From Halobacteriales archaeon QS_8_69_26 (lineage in GTDB: Archaea > Halobacteriota > Halobacteria > Halobacteriales > SW-7-71-33): DNA of 55,490 bases. Below the pieces are notes generated by a model, which saw only the letters and a program-made list of their open reading frames with translations, did no database searches and had not been told where the DNA came from. A program made the translations under genes and the position numbers. How positions within the stretch are numbered: the stretch's first letter is position 1; each line of letters begins with the position of its first letter. Of this stretch, positions 1 to 8,323 are shown one piece after another. Location of the stretch: assembly GCA_003023195.1 (NCBI GenBank), contig PXRX01000008.1, forward strand, positions 250,671 through 306,160. Direction: 5' to 3'.

Positions 1-75
1 AGATTTGAAGCAGGGAGAGCGCAGTCTCGCGAGCACCGCGAGCGAGGAAGCGATCGACCGTGGTTCGAATCTCCT
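1..75. repeat. dispersed palindromic repeat, T-arm-like ends
   Basis: The window opens inside an inverted repeat. AGATTTGAA at 1-9 pairs with TTCGAATCT at 64-72 with one mismatch, and the DNA between is rich in GCGAGC-type words. The ends resemble the tRNA T-loop sequence (GGTTCAAATC type). The same architecture recurs at 39606-39663 next to tRNA-Lys, so I read this as a dispersed haloarchaeal repeat and not a tRNA gene. Its left end may lie outside the window. Confidence 0.45.
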
Positions 76-211
76 CCTCGGTGCTTCTCCGCAACCACCC
101 CGCGAGCACCGCGTAGCGCCGCGAGTATCCGCTTCTCCGCCACCAAGTGCGATCGACGTGGGGGTCGGCGGCCACAGAAAGCACTTACCCGACTCGTCGG
201 ATCGTCCGGCC

Positions 212-1318
212 ATGGGGAGCGTTCGGTCCCCGGAGGGGACGACCCGCCGCCGGATCCTCCGGTCGGGTGCCGCCCCGTCGGTCCTGGTACCAGGTATCGC
301 GAGTCTGGGGTCGAGTCCACGTGACGACTCCGGGATCGTCTGGTCCCGGCGGTCCGGGCGCACTGCCACCCAGGGGTTCCTCGACGTGACCCGGGGCCCG
401 GGGAAGCCGTTCGTCTTCTGTGGGTACGCCGAGTCCGGGGACGGAAGCAACGGGGTCGTCGCGCCGTTCGACTGGGGTGGCCGTCCGGGGCGGCGCCACC
501 GCGGATCCCAGTGGGGTGACCGCGCCGACGACCTCGTCGCCCGCGAGGACGGCTACCTGCTCGCCGGCGTCGACGACGGGGATCCGATGCTCGCCGTCGT
601 GGTCGACCGCGGCGTCGAGGGCACCGACGGCCCGTTCGACCAGGACTGGCGCGGGCCTACGACGGGACGCCGGACGGGCCGGTCCACGCGGCCGCGGTCG
701 GCGACGGGTACGCCGTCGGCTGGACGGAGGCGGGCGATCCGCCAGGTGCGGTGGTGGTCGGGACCGACCGGCAGGCGGACGAGCGGTAGTCGGACCGGCC
801 CGGTGAGGGTCGGAGCCTGACAGATCTCGTCGTTACGGGCCCGTCGCCGTCGCTGGTCGCGGTCGGACCCCGCGACGACGCGTCCACCGGGGTCTGGGTC
901 GCCACCTGGAAGCCTGACGGGACGCGTCCGGGACGCGACGTTTGACCTCCCGGACGACGGGCCGGCGGCCGCCGTCGCCGACGGATCCGGCGTCGGCCTG
1001 GCCGGAACGACCGCCGACGGGTGGTGGATCCAGCGGCGCGGGCCGGACTGGCGCGTCGACTGGACGCGGACCCACGACGCCGGGGACGGGCGGGGCGTCG
1101 ACGACCTCGTGGTCCGGTCGGACGGGTTCGGACTGTTCGGCCACGACGCCGACGGGACCGTCGTCGTCCGGACCGACCTGCAGGGGCACGAGCGATGGCG
1201 CGGGCGGTACGCCCCCTACGACGAGGGGGCCGACGACGGACCGCCCGACCGCGGGCACTCGATGATCCCCGTCGACGGCGACCAGTTCGTGACCGACGGG
1301 GACGTTCGCACAGAGTGA
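212..1318 (+). pseudogene. decayed Tat-exported repeat (propeller-like) protein
   Basis: A secreted protein gene broken by several frameshifts. From the ATG at 212 the reading starts with a twin-arginine signal (TTRRRILRSGAA, then a hydrophobic stretch), then runs to about 650. Coding continues in the next frame (655-789, AYDGTPDGPV to a TAG at 787), then in another frame around 822-930 (DLVVTGPSPS to VWVATWKPDG), then again to the TGA at 1316-1318 (VRDATFDLPD to FVTDGDVRTE). The pieces carry recurring Asp/Gly-rich blades such as DDLVAREDGY and DDLVVRSDGF, each about 45-50 residues, as in beta-propeller or PQQ-repeat secreted proteins. At least three shifts are needed, so no full-length product is expected. 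The family assignment is an inference from the repeat pattern only. Confidence 0.6.
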
Positions 1319-1344
1319 AGGTGCCGGGGAACTAACTCCCAGCC

Positions 1345-2073
1345 ATGCTACCACCCATCCGCGGGGTGATCGACCGCCGGATCCTCGTCAACTACCGGGT
1401 CGACCCGGGGGTCCTCGACGACGCCCTGCCCGGGGAGTTCGCGCCACGGACCGTCGACGGGTGGGGGATCGGGGGGACCTGTTGCATCCGGCTCCGGGAC
1501 GTCCGGCCCCGCGGGGTCCCGGCCCGACTCGGGACGAGTTCGGAGAACGCGGCCCACCGGATCGCGGTCGAGGTGCCCGGGGAGTCGGGGCCGGAGCCGG
1601 CAGTGTTCGTCCCGCGCCGGGACACCGACTCGGCGCTCAACCGGTGTCTCGGCGGGCGGGTGTTCCCCGGCGTCCACCACCCCGCGACCTTCGAGGTCCA
1701 CGAGTCGGGGGACCGGTACGAACTCCGGATGGAGAGCCGGGACGGGGAGTGTCGGATCGAGGTCGCCGGGGAGCGGGCGTCGTCGCTGCCCGACGATTCG
1801 GTGTTCGACTCCGTCGCGGCGGCGTCGTCGTTCCTCCGGGACGGGTCGCTCGGCTACTCGCCCGCCGACGAGGGGTACGACGCCCTGGAGGTCCGGCCCT
1901 TCGAGTGGAACGTCTCCGCGCTGTCGGTCGAGGCGGCGTCGGCGAGCTACTTCGAGTCGTTCCCAGACGACGCCGTCGAGTTCGACCACGCCCTCCTGGT
2001 GTGGGACGTCGAACACGAGTGGCACGAGGGCGAGTCGCTGTGTGCGACCCCGAGGACCCGCTCGGGGCGCTGA
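1345..2073 (+). CDS. DUF2071 family protein, altered C-terminus
   Basis: A 242-residue protein of the DUF2071 (COG3361, YqjF-like) family, whose biochemical role is unknown. It shows the family opening (PIRGVIDRRILVNYRVDP), then GIGGTCCIRLRDVRPRGVPA and SSENAAHRIAVE, and near the end FDHALLVWDVEHEWHEG. The ATG at 1345 begins exactly where the family begins. The final residues after about GESL are read out of frame through what is, one frame over, carboxypeptidase sequence (DPEDPLGALTSTVHEF). The original stop codon therefore seems to have been lost in a deletion that joined this gene to the next remnant. The conserved core looks complete, so the protein may still fold. Confidence 0.75.
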   Translation: MLPPIRGVIDRRILVNYRVDPGVLDDALPGEFAPRTVDGWGIGGTCCIRLRDVRPRGVPARLGTSSENAAHRIAVEVPGESGPEPAVFVPRRDTDSALNRCLGGRVFPGVHHPATFEVHESGDRYELRMESRDGECRIEVAGERASSLPDDSVFDSVAAASSFLRDGSLGYSPADEGYDALEVRPFEWNVSALSVEAASASYFESFPDDAVEFDHALLVWDVEHEWHEGESLCATPRTRSGR

Positions 2074-2800
2074 CGAGCACCGTCCACGAGTTCGGCCACG
2101 CCTCCTACACCCTGGGGCTGCCCGACGAGCACTACGGGACGCCGCTGGGGGAGTCGCGGGACATGACCGTCCACGAGTCCCAGTCGCGGTTCTGGGAGAA
2201 CCACGTCGCCCGGACCGAGCCGTTCTGGGAGCTGTTCCTGCCGGCGGTCGAGGACCGGTTCCCGGGCCTCTCGACGACCCCGCGGGCGGCCTTCGAGGCC
2301 GCGAACCGGATCCGACCCGACAACCTCGCCGGGTGGAGGCCGACGAACTCACCTACCACCTCCACATCGCGGTCCGCTACGAGATAGAGCGGGCGCTGGT
2401 GGCCGGCGACCTCGACGTTTCCGAGGTCCCGGCGGTCTGGAACGACAAGTACGAGGAGTACCTCGGGGTCCGCCCCGAGGACGACGGCGAGGGCTGTCTC
2501 CAGGACATCCACTGGAGCCACGGCTCGTTCGGCTACTTCCCGACCTACTCGCTCGGGAGCGTGCTGGCCGCGCAACTCGACGCCGCCCTCCGGCGGGAGC
2601 TCGACGACGCCGACGGCCTGATCCGTGACGGGGAGTTCGACCCCATCATGGAGTGGCTGACCGGGAACGTCCACCGGCACGGCTGTCGCTACCGGACCGA
2701 CGAACTGATCCGGCGGGCGACGGGCGAGGACCTCACCGCCGACTACTACCTCGACTACGCCCGCGAGAAGTTCGGGGGCATCTACGACCTCGACCTGTAG
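2042..2800 (+). pseudogene. carboxypeptidase M32 C-terminal remnant, frameshifted
   Basis: The C-terminal half of a thermostable carboxypeptidase Taq-type metallopeptidase (family M32). The zinc-binding HEFGH motif is present, followed by YGTPLGES and HESQSRFWENHVAR, which are family signatures. This first part lies in the frame of 2043-2340. After GWR near 2338 the reading jumps by one frame to VEADELTYHLHIAVRYEIE and runs to the TAG at 2798-2800 (FGGIYDLDL, a normal M32 end). About 250 residues of the usual roughly 500 are missing from the N-terminus, and the fragment starts inside the end of the DUF2071 gene. It is best read as a dead gene left by a deletion. Confidence 0.85.
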
Positions 2801-2878
2801 GTCGGGCGCCGTGCATACGCGACGATCTCTCGGGCCGGGGTCCACAGCCTCTTGTGCGAACGCCCCCAAGGACCGGTA

Positions 2879-3694
2879 ATGACCCTCGACCTGGACCCCG
2901 AGCAACTGGACCGGTACTCCCGGCACGTGATCATGGACGAGATCGGACCGGCGGGACAGGCGGCGCTCCTCGATGCGTCGGTCCTGGTGGTCGGCGCGGG
3001 GGGCCTGGGGTCGCCCGCGATCCAGTACCTCGCCGCCGCCGGCGTCGGGCGCCTGTCGATCGCCGACGGCGACGTCGTCGAGCGCTCGAACCTCCAGCGC
3101 CAGGTGATCCACGCCGACGCCGACGTGGGGCGACCGAAGGCCGACAGTGCCGCCGAGTTCGTCCGCGACCTGAACCCGGACGTCGACGTCGACCCCCGCG
3201 ACGTGACGGTGACCGCCGACAACGTCCGGGACCTGATCGACGGCCACGACGTGGTCGTCGACTGCAGCGACAACTTCCGGACGCGCTTCCTCCTCAACGA
3301 CGCCTGCGTGTTCGCCGACCTGCCGCTCTCCCACGGCGCGGTCTACCGCTTCGAGGGCCAGGTCACCACCTTCACCCGGGAGGGGCCGTGCTACCGGTGT
3401 CTCTTCCCGGAGGCCCCCGAACCCGGGACGGTCCCGGACTGCGCCGAGGTCGGCGTCCTCGGCGCCCTGCCCGGGACGGTGGGTGCGATCCAGGCCACAG
3501 AGGTCGTCAAGCACCTGATCGGGGTCGGAGAGACGCTGGACGGCCGCCTGCTGATGTACGACGCGGCCGGGATGAGCTTCGAGACGGTGCCGGTCCGGCG
3601 GAACCCGGAGTGCCCGGTCTGTGGCGACGATCCGGCCATCGAGTCGGTCGCGGACGTCGAGTACGCCGACACCTGTGCGATCCCGGCGGACTGA
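2879..3694 (+). CDS. ubaA: E1-like SAMP-activating enzyme UbaA (MoeB/ThiF family)
   Basis: A 271-residue adenylyltransferase of the ThiF/MoeB/Uba4 family. In haloarchaea, UbaA activates small ubiquitin-like SAMP proteins for protein conjugation and for sulfur transfer to tRNA and molybdopterin. The nucleotide loop GAGGLGSP lies near residue 40, with the downstream N-L-Q-R-Q segment and DCSDNFRTR. A CxxC pair (CYRC) and a later CPVC are the usual zinc ligands, and PDCAEVGVLG holds the expected catalytic cysteine. The ATG at 2879 is used because family similarity (LDPEQLDRYSRHV) begins right after it. No SAMP gene or rhodanese partner is visible nearby. Confidence is high for the family and good for the specific role. 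Confidence 0.9.
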   Translation: MTLDLDPEQLDRYSRHVIMDEIGPAGQAALLDASVLVVGAGGLGSPAIQYLAAAGVGRLSIADGDVVERSNLQRQVIHADADVGRPKADSAAEFVRDLNPDVDVDPRDVTVTADNVRDLIDGHDVVVDCSDNFRTRFLLNDACVFADLPLSHGAVYRFEGQVTTFTREGPCYRCLFPEAPEPGTVPDCAEVGVLGALPGTVGAIQATEVVKHLIGVGETLDGRLLMYDAAGMSFETVPVRRNPECPVCGDDPAIESVADVEYADTCAIPAD

Positions 3695-3810
3695 GGCGAG
3701 TCGGCCCCGACGATCCGTCGAGTGAGGCCGAACGATCAGGCGAGTGAGACCCGCCGATCAGGGTGATTCGGGGGTCGTGGGAACCGCCGACGGGGCGGGG
3801 GCGAAAGGGG

Positions 3811-3820
3811 ATGCTTAAGT
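3811..3820 (+). promoter_or_regulatory. TATA box of rps12-rps7
   Basis: ATGCTTAAGT, preceded by a purine-rich CGAAAGGGG that fits a BRE. It lies 27-36 bases before the rps12 ATG at 3847, the distance expected for a short-leader or nearly leaderless haloarchaeal transcript. Confidence 0.55.
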
Positions 3821-3846
3821 GGCTCCGTGGGGAACGAAGGCGTACT

Positions 3847-4275
3847 ATGGCAAACGGCAAATACGCCGCGCGCAAGCTCAAGAAGGACCGCCAGAACCAC
3901 CGGTGGTCCGACTCCGAGTACGCGCGCCGGGAGCGGGGACTTCGCGAGAAGTCCGACCCCCTGGAGGGCGCCCCCCAGGGTCGAGGCATCGTACTGGAGA
4001 AGGTCGGCATCGAGGCCAAGCAGCCCAACTCGGCCATCCGCAAGTGCGTGCGGGTCCAGCTGATCAAGAACGGGAAGCAGGTCACCGCCTTCTGCCCGGG
4101 CGACGGCGCCATCTCCTTCATCGACGAGCACGACGAGGTCACCATCGCGGGCATCGGTGGGGCAAAGGGCCGCGCGATGGGCGACCTCTCGGGCGTGAAC
4201 TACAAGGTCGAGAAGGTCAACGGCGTCAGCCTGATCGAACTTGTGCGCGGGAACGCGGAAAAGCCGGTGCGCTAA
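3847..4275 (+). CDS. rps12: 30S ribosomal protein uS12
   Basis: A 142-residue archaeal uS12, the decoding-centre protein of the small subunit. It has the archaeal N-terminus ([20 protein letters not shown]) and the conserved loop [20 protein letters not shown], followed by the second conserved loop CPGDGAIS. The ATG at 3847 follows the TATA box by about 30 bases. It is followed after a single base by rps7, so the two are co-transcribed. In most haloarchaea this pair sits downstream of the RNA polymerase subunit genes and nusA and upstream of the EF-2 gene. Here ubaA lies upstream and a decayed gene downstream. Confidence 0.98.
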   Translation: MANGKYAARKLKKDRQNHRWSDSEYARRERGLREKSDPLEGAPQGRGIVLEKVGIEAKQPNSAIRKCVRVQLIKNGKQVTAFCPGDGAISFIDEHDEVTIAGIGGAKGRAMGDLSGVNYKVEKVNGVSLIELVRGNAEKPVR

Positions 4276-4276
4276 C

Positions 4277-4858
4277 ATGAGCGCAGAGAGCGAGAGCGAC
4301 GTCCAGGCCAAACTCTTCGGCAAGTGGGACGTCACCGGCATCGAGTACAGCGACCCGAGCACCGAGCGCTACATCACGGTCACGCCCATCGCGCACACGA
4401 TGGGCCGCCACGCCGGCAAGCAGTTCCAGAAGTCCGAGGTGTCCATCGTCGAGCGGCTCATCACCCGCCTGATGCAGACCGACGAGAACACCGGCAAGAA
4501 GCAGATGGCGACGAACATCGTCAAGGACGCCTTCGAACTGGTCCACGACCGCACCGGCGAGAACCCGGTCCAGGTGCTGGTCGAGGCCGTCGAGAACGCC
4601 GCCCCGCGCGAGGAGACCGTCCGCCTGAAGTACGGTGGCATCTCCGTCCCCCAGGCCGTCGACGTGGCCCCCCAGCGCCGGGTCGACCAGGCGCTGATGT
4701 TCATCGCCGAGGGCGTCTACTCGGCGACGTTCAAGTCCCCGGTCGCCGCCCACGAGGCCCTCGCCGACGAACTGGTCGGGGCCGCCAACTACGACGTCTC
4801 CACCTCCGCCATCAACAAGAAGGAGGAGAAGGAGCGCGTCGCCGCCGCCGCCCGCTAA
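4277..4858 (+). CDS. rps7: 30S ribosomal protein uS7
   Basis: A 193-residue archaeal uS7, which binds the 3' major domain of 16S rRNA. Recognisable segments include KLFGKWDVTGIEYSDPS, the RLITRLMQTDENTGKK helix region and the C-terminal KKEEKERVAAAAR. The start at 4277 is one base after the rps12 stop, and the rps12 end and rps7 start (GCTAACATGA) are nearly fused. No EF-2 gene follows: the next 120 bases are non-coding, then comes a degenerate flavoprotein gene. Confidence 0.98.
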   Translation: MSAESESDVQAKLFGKWDVTGIEYSDPSTERYITVTPIAHTMGRHAGKQFQKSEVSIVERLITRLMQTDENTGKKQMATNIVKDAFELVHDRTGENPVQVLVEAVENAAPREETVRLKYGGISVPQAVDVAPQRRVDQALMFIAEGVYSATFKSPVAAHEALADELVGAANYDVSTSAINKKEEKERVAAAAR

Positions 4859-4979
4859 CACCCCGCTTCTCGTTCCGGGGAACGCGTCCTGCGGCCCGTC
4901 CGAACCGGTCGGGGTGACTCCCGTCCCGTCGAACCAGTTCGGGAGAACCGCCTCCCGTCCCCGGGTGCAACTGCCGCCC

Positions 4980-5708
4980 ATGGAGAGTGACGACTCCGCC
5001 GACTGGGGGGCCGGTCCCGGATCCGGCCCGGAGACCGGCGGCCGCGGGATCGGACCCGGATCCGACCGCGGGATCGGCGGACGGGGAGTCGAACCCGGAT
5101 CGGATCCCGGGTTCGACGGCAGTGCGGTCGACGTCGCCGTCGTCGATGCCGGGATCTCGGGACTGGCGCTCACCCACTTCTGTGAACGGCGGGGCCTCGA
5201 CGTCGCGACGTTCGAGGCCGGGTCCGAACCGGGCGGGGTGGTCCGAACCCGGACGGTCGACGGCCGACCGCTCGCCGTCGGGCGGGAGGGGATGGGCTGT
5301 CTCGTCCCGGACGACGGGTACGCGCTGCTGGGATCGACCTGGAACGCCGACGCCTTCGGGCGGGACCGGCTCTACACCTGCTACCTCGGCGGGGCGGCGA
5401 ACCCCGGGGCAGTCGGGTGGTCCGACGACCGCCTCGGGAGAGTCGCCGCGCGGGAGTTCGCCGACGTGACCGGAGCCGAGGACCCGCGGGTCCTGTCCGT
5501 CGCGCGAGTGCGACCGGGGATGCCGGCCTACGACCGGTCGTGGGCGGCACTGGAGGGCCTCGAACTCCCCGGCGGGATCGCGGTCTGTGCGAACTACGCG
5601 GCACGGGCGGGGATCCCGGGCCGGGTCAGGGAGGCACGGGCGACCGCCGAACGGCTCTCGGAAGGGGGACCGGGCGGGCCGAAGCGGGTACGGGCCGACA
5701 CGGCGTAA
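4980..5708 (+). pseudogene. protoporphyrinogen-oxidase-like gene with large internal deletion
   Basis: An open frame of 242 codons that keeps only the two ends of an FAD-dependent amine oxidase or protoporphyrinogen oxidase (HemG/HemY-like, normally about 430 residues). After a Gly/Asp-rich, repetitive leader (about residues 8-42), the dinucleotide-binding region reads VDVAVVDAGISGLALTHF: the first Gly of the usual GxGxxG is replaced by Asp. EPGGVVRTRTVDG follows. The text then jumps directly to C-terminal sequence (DDGYALLGSTWNADAFGRDR, GLELPGGIAVCANYA, ARATAERL). The whole middle, with the substrate domain, is gone. The frame remained open, but the missing glycine and the deletion make activity very unlikely. 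Confidence 0.7.
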
Positions 5709-6097
5709 AAAACGGCGGTAGGGCGAACCGGCGATCGGACCCCCGGCCGCCCTCGGGCGGGGACGGTCGGGGGTCGTACTGGTCGGGGCATCGGTGCCCC
5801 GGTCGCCGACACGGCGGGTGGCAGGCACCCGGCGTCCCCCAGTGCATCGGCGACCGGGACGGATACCCCCCGTCGACAGGGCGGCGGACCGGGACGGTTC
5901 CTGGCAGGCGGGACCGGAACCGCCCCGGAGTGTCCCTGTCGACACACCACCGTAGAACCCGGTTGGTATAAAAAGTGCCGGAGGGTAAAACAACGGTTGA
6001 AGTCACCCCCGGACGCCACGGTGTCCCCCGATCCGCGGCGGTCGACGTTCCCTCCGCAACGACGAGCGACGTCCTCGCTCCACGGCGGTCGGGGTCC
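5709..6097. other. gene-free stretch with an isolated TATA-like site
   Basis: I see no coding sequence that resembles a real protein here. A good archaeal TATA-like element (GGTATAAAAAG, about 5963-5975) points rightward, but no gene follows on the plus strand, since the next gene runs the other way. A short A run just after the preceding frame (5707-5713) could be a remnant terminator. The site may be the promoter of a lost gene. Confidence 0.35.
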
Positions 6098-6514
6098 CTA
6101 CTCCACGGCGTTCCGGTGGGCCCCCCGGACCGCCCGCGCCAGCCGATCCCGGTCCGGACAGTGGACGAGGTGGGTCCCACAGTCGCAGTCGGAGGCGCCG
6201 ACGCCCCGGACGGGGGTCGCGGCGTCGGCGAGGCGGCGGGCCACGGCACACTCCACGTCCGCGCCCTCGGTTCGCTCGACGGCTCCGACGTCGCTCCCGG
6301 GGTGTCCGAGCAGGTAGTCGACGTGCCAGTGGCGGGCGTCGTGGTCCCCGCTGGCGACCCGGCGGTGTCGGTCCACCCTGGCGAACCCGCCGGGGCCGAA
6401 CGCCGACCCGGTGTAGGCGTACCACCCCGCCGGCAGGTCCCGGTCCCCCACGGCGCCGAACCCGACGGTGGCGGGGTCGGGCAGTTCCACCAGCAGGGTG
6501 TAGGTCCCGGACAT
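6098..6514 (-). CDS. DUF123 (GIY-YIG-like) protein
   Basis: A 138-residue protein of the DUF123/COG1833 group, related to the GIY-YIG nuclease fold. It begins SGTYTLLVELPDP, has GWYAYTGSAFGPGGFARVDRHRR (the region equivalent to the GIY-YIG strands), then HWHVDYLL and a C-terminal CAVARRL and HLVHCPDR segment with a possible zinc site. The ATG at 6514 is chosen because the upstream extension is unrelated sequence. The cellular role of archaeal DUF123 proteins is not established. It is convergent with nothing and is followed by the non-coding stretch ending at 6097. Confidence 0.85.
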   Translation of the reverse strand: MSGTYTLLVELPDPATVGFGAVGDRDLPAGWYAYTGSAFGPGGFARVDRHRRVASGDHDARHWHVDYLLGHPGSDVGAVERTEGADVECAVARRLADAATPVRGVGASDCDCGTHLVHCPDRDRLARAVRGAHRNAVE

Positions 6515-6581
6515 TCCGGCGACCCTCGGGACGCCGTCGGCCTGTGTCTTGCGGTTTCGCTCCCCGGAGTGGCCCGGGGGA

Positions 6582-6860
6582 TCAGTCCCGGTACGGGTAG
6601 CGGTCGTGGTGGCCGCAGTCACAGGTAACGACCACGTGGCCGTCGGCCAGTCGGACGGTGGCGTTTGCGCCGGGCCGGAGGTAGGCGTCGCACCGGTCGC
6701 ACGTGAATCGCCTGAACTCCCGCGGCAGTTCCAGGCGGTTGCGCTCGGCGATCCGTCTGGCGAGGCGGACGTACTCGCGGGCGTGGTCGTGGCGCCCCTC
6801 CGCGACCGCCCGCCGGGCGAGTGTCTGCAAACGGTCGATCCGCTCTTCGGCTATCGTCAT
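6582..6860 (-). CDS. rnp4: ribonuclease P protein component 4 (Rpr2/Rpp21 family)
   Basis: A 92-residue protein component of archaeal RNase P, which removes 5' leaders from tRNA precursors. The N-terminal helices (ERIDRLQTLARRAVAEGR, RRIAERNRLELP) are followed by a zinc ribbon with CDRC near residue 57 and CDCGHH near the end, matching the Rpr2 family. The ATG at 6860 (MTIAEERIDRL) is the natural start. The next gene downstream on the same strand is the DUF123 gene, about 67 bases on, so they may share a transcript. Confidence 0.93.
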   Translation of the reverse strand: MTIAEERIDRLQTLARRAVAEGRHDHAREYVRLARRIAERNRLELPREFRRFTCDRCDAYLRPGANATVRLADGHVVVTCDCGHHDRYPYRD

Positions 6861-7208
6861 CGGAAACGGGGGGTGGGGGGGTTCCGGGGCCACCCAGGAA
6901 TAGAGAAAGGTCCTCGGTCGCCCCATGCGGCGGAGGGGGCTTCTGGCGGAAATACCTTTCCATCTGTGACCGGTGATCGCCACGCCGCCCGTCGAAACGC
7001 GCGCCTCGCTACCACGATCCACCCCGCAATATCGGGGGTCCGACCCGGGCGGACGCGCCCGATCCCGGGAGGTCCGTGGGGGAACCGCCCCGACCGGCCG
7101 CCCGCCGAGTCCGGAAGATAGATTGTCGTCGGTAGAAAACCGCCAGGGAGCGATGGATCCGGACGGCCGGGGAGGCGACGCCTCCCGCGCACTGTGGGGT
7201 GAGTCGGG
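6861..7208. other. divergent intergenic region, no gene seen
   Basis: A 348-base gap between rnp4 (leftward) and a glycosyltransferase gene (rightward). The open frames inside it have unnatural composition and no recognisable families. It presumably holds both promoters. I see no convincing TATA box for either gene, though AGATAGATTG near 7118-7127 is the most AT-rich point before the glycosyltransferase start. Confidence 0.4.
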
Positions 7209-8210
7209 GTGTACGTGAGCCACTACTTCGAGTGGGAGCGACACATCACGGGAGGACAGGCCCAGTCCGTCCAGAACCAGCGGACGGTGCTGGACCACCA
7301 CGGCGTCGAGTACACCACCTCGCCGACGCTTTCCGCCGACCTGCTCCACCTCAACAACATGGGGCCGCGGTCGGTCTACTACGCCAAGCGGGCCCGCCGC
7401 CGTGGGATCCCGGTCGTGGCCCACACCCACCAGACCGCGGAGGACTTCCGGGAGAGCTTCGCCCTCTCGAACGTCATCTCGCGCCCGATGCGGCCGTACC
7501 TGGAGTACGCCTACTCGCTCGCCGACCACCTGGTCTGTCCCTCCGAGTACACCGACCGGGTGATCGCCGACTACTGCGACACGCCGCGGACGGTGATCAG
7601 CAACGGGTTCGACCCGGAGAAACTGGCGGGGCACGACGACCGGGCGGTCCGCGAGGAGTACATCGACCGGTACGACCTGGAGCCGCCGGTGGTGTTCATG
7701 GTCGGCCACGTCATCGAGCGCAAGGGCCTGTCGGCGTTCGTCGAGACGGCCCGGGCGATGCCCGACGTCGACTTCGCGTGGTTCGGCTACCTGAACCCCG
7801 GTGGCGGCCGGGTCGACCGGGTCCTGCGGAGTCGCACGACGACGAAACTCGTCACGTCTTCGCCCGACAACTGCACGTTCACCGGGTACGTCGAGGACAT
7901 CCACGGCGCGTTCGCCGCCGGTGACGTCTTCTTCTTCCCGACGAAGAACGAGAACGAGGGGATGGCGCTCCTGGAGGCGATGGCCTGTGGCAAACCCCCC
8001 GTCGTCCGGGACATCCCGACGTTCGACTGGCTGACCGACGGGACCGACTGCCTGAAGGCCGACGACGAGTTCACCGACCCGATCCGCAGGGTGGTCGAGG
8101 ACCCCGAGTTGCGCGAGCGACTGGGGCGGGCGGCCGCAGCGGCGACCGAGGCGTACACGCTGGACGCCGTCGGCGAGGACCTGGTCTCGCTGTACCGGTC
8201 GCTGCTCTGA
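7209..8210 (+). CDS. GT4-family glycosyltransferase
   Basis: A 333-residue cytoplasmic retaining glycosyltransferase of the GT4 (GT-B fold) family, moving a sugar from a nucleotide-sugar donor to an unknown acceptor. The N-terminal domain includes HYFEWERHITGGQAQSV. The C-terminal donor domain has GHVIERKGL, GYVEDIHGAFAAGDVFFFPT and the E-x7-E-type motif NENEGMALLEAMACGKPPVV. The start is a GTG at 7209, and no ATG lies closer to the family start. Together with the GT4 gene 113 bases downstream it probably makes glycolipid or surface glycan. The exact substrate cannot be told. Confidence 0.85.
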   Translation: MYVSHYFEWERHITGGQAQSVQNQRTVLDHHGVEYTTSPTLSADLLHLNNMGPRSVYYAKRARRRGIPVVAHTHQTAEDFRESFALSNVISRPMRPYLEYAYSLADHLVCPSEYTDRVIADYCDTPRTVISNGFDPEKLAGHDDRAVREEYIDRYDLEPPVVFMVGHVIERKGLSAFVETARAMPDVDFAWFGYLNPGGGRVDRVLRSRTTTKLVTSSPDNCTFTGYVEDIHGAFAAGDVFFFPTKNENEGMALLEAMACGKPPVVRDIPTFDWLTDGTDCLKADDEFTDPIRRVVEDPELRERLGRAAAAATEAYTLDAVGEDLVSLYRSLL

Positions 8211-8286
8211 TCGAGGGGTTCGATCCGTCCCCTCACCGCTCCGAGGGACGGCGTCCCCGGCGCCGGACCCCCTCGCGGCGGTTCCG

Positions 8287-8300
8287 GGTAATTTAACCCG
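8287..8300 (+). promoter_or_regulatory. TATA box of the second GT4 gene
   Basis: GGTAATTTAACCCG, centred about 30 bases before the ATG at 8324. This gives the second glycosyltransferase its own, probably leaderless, transcript. Confidence 0.5.
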
Positions 8301-8323
8301 ATCCCGGTCCCCTTCCCGCCTGT

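Noticed and set aside
1..75. A tRNA gene at the left edge
   Set aside because: Only T-arm-like ends in opposite orientation are present; no acceptor or anticodon arms can be drawn.
2132..3514. Long open frame on the minus strand across the M32 remnant and ubaA
   Set aside because: It is antisense to well-supported genes, and its length comes from the high-GC code bias. Its protein shows no family motifs.
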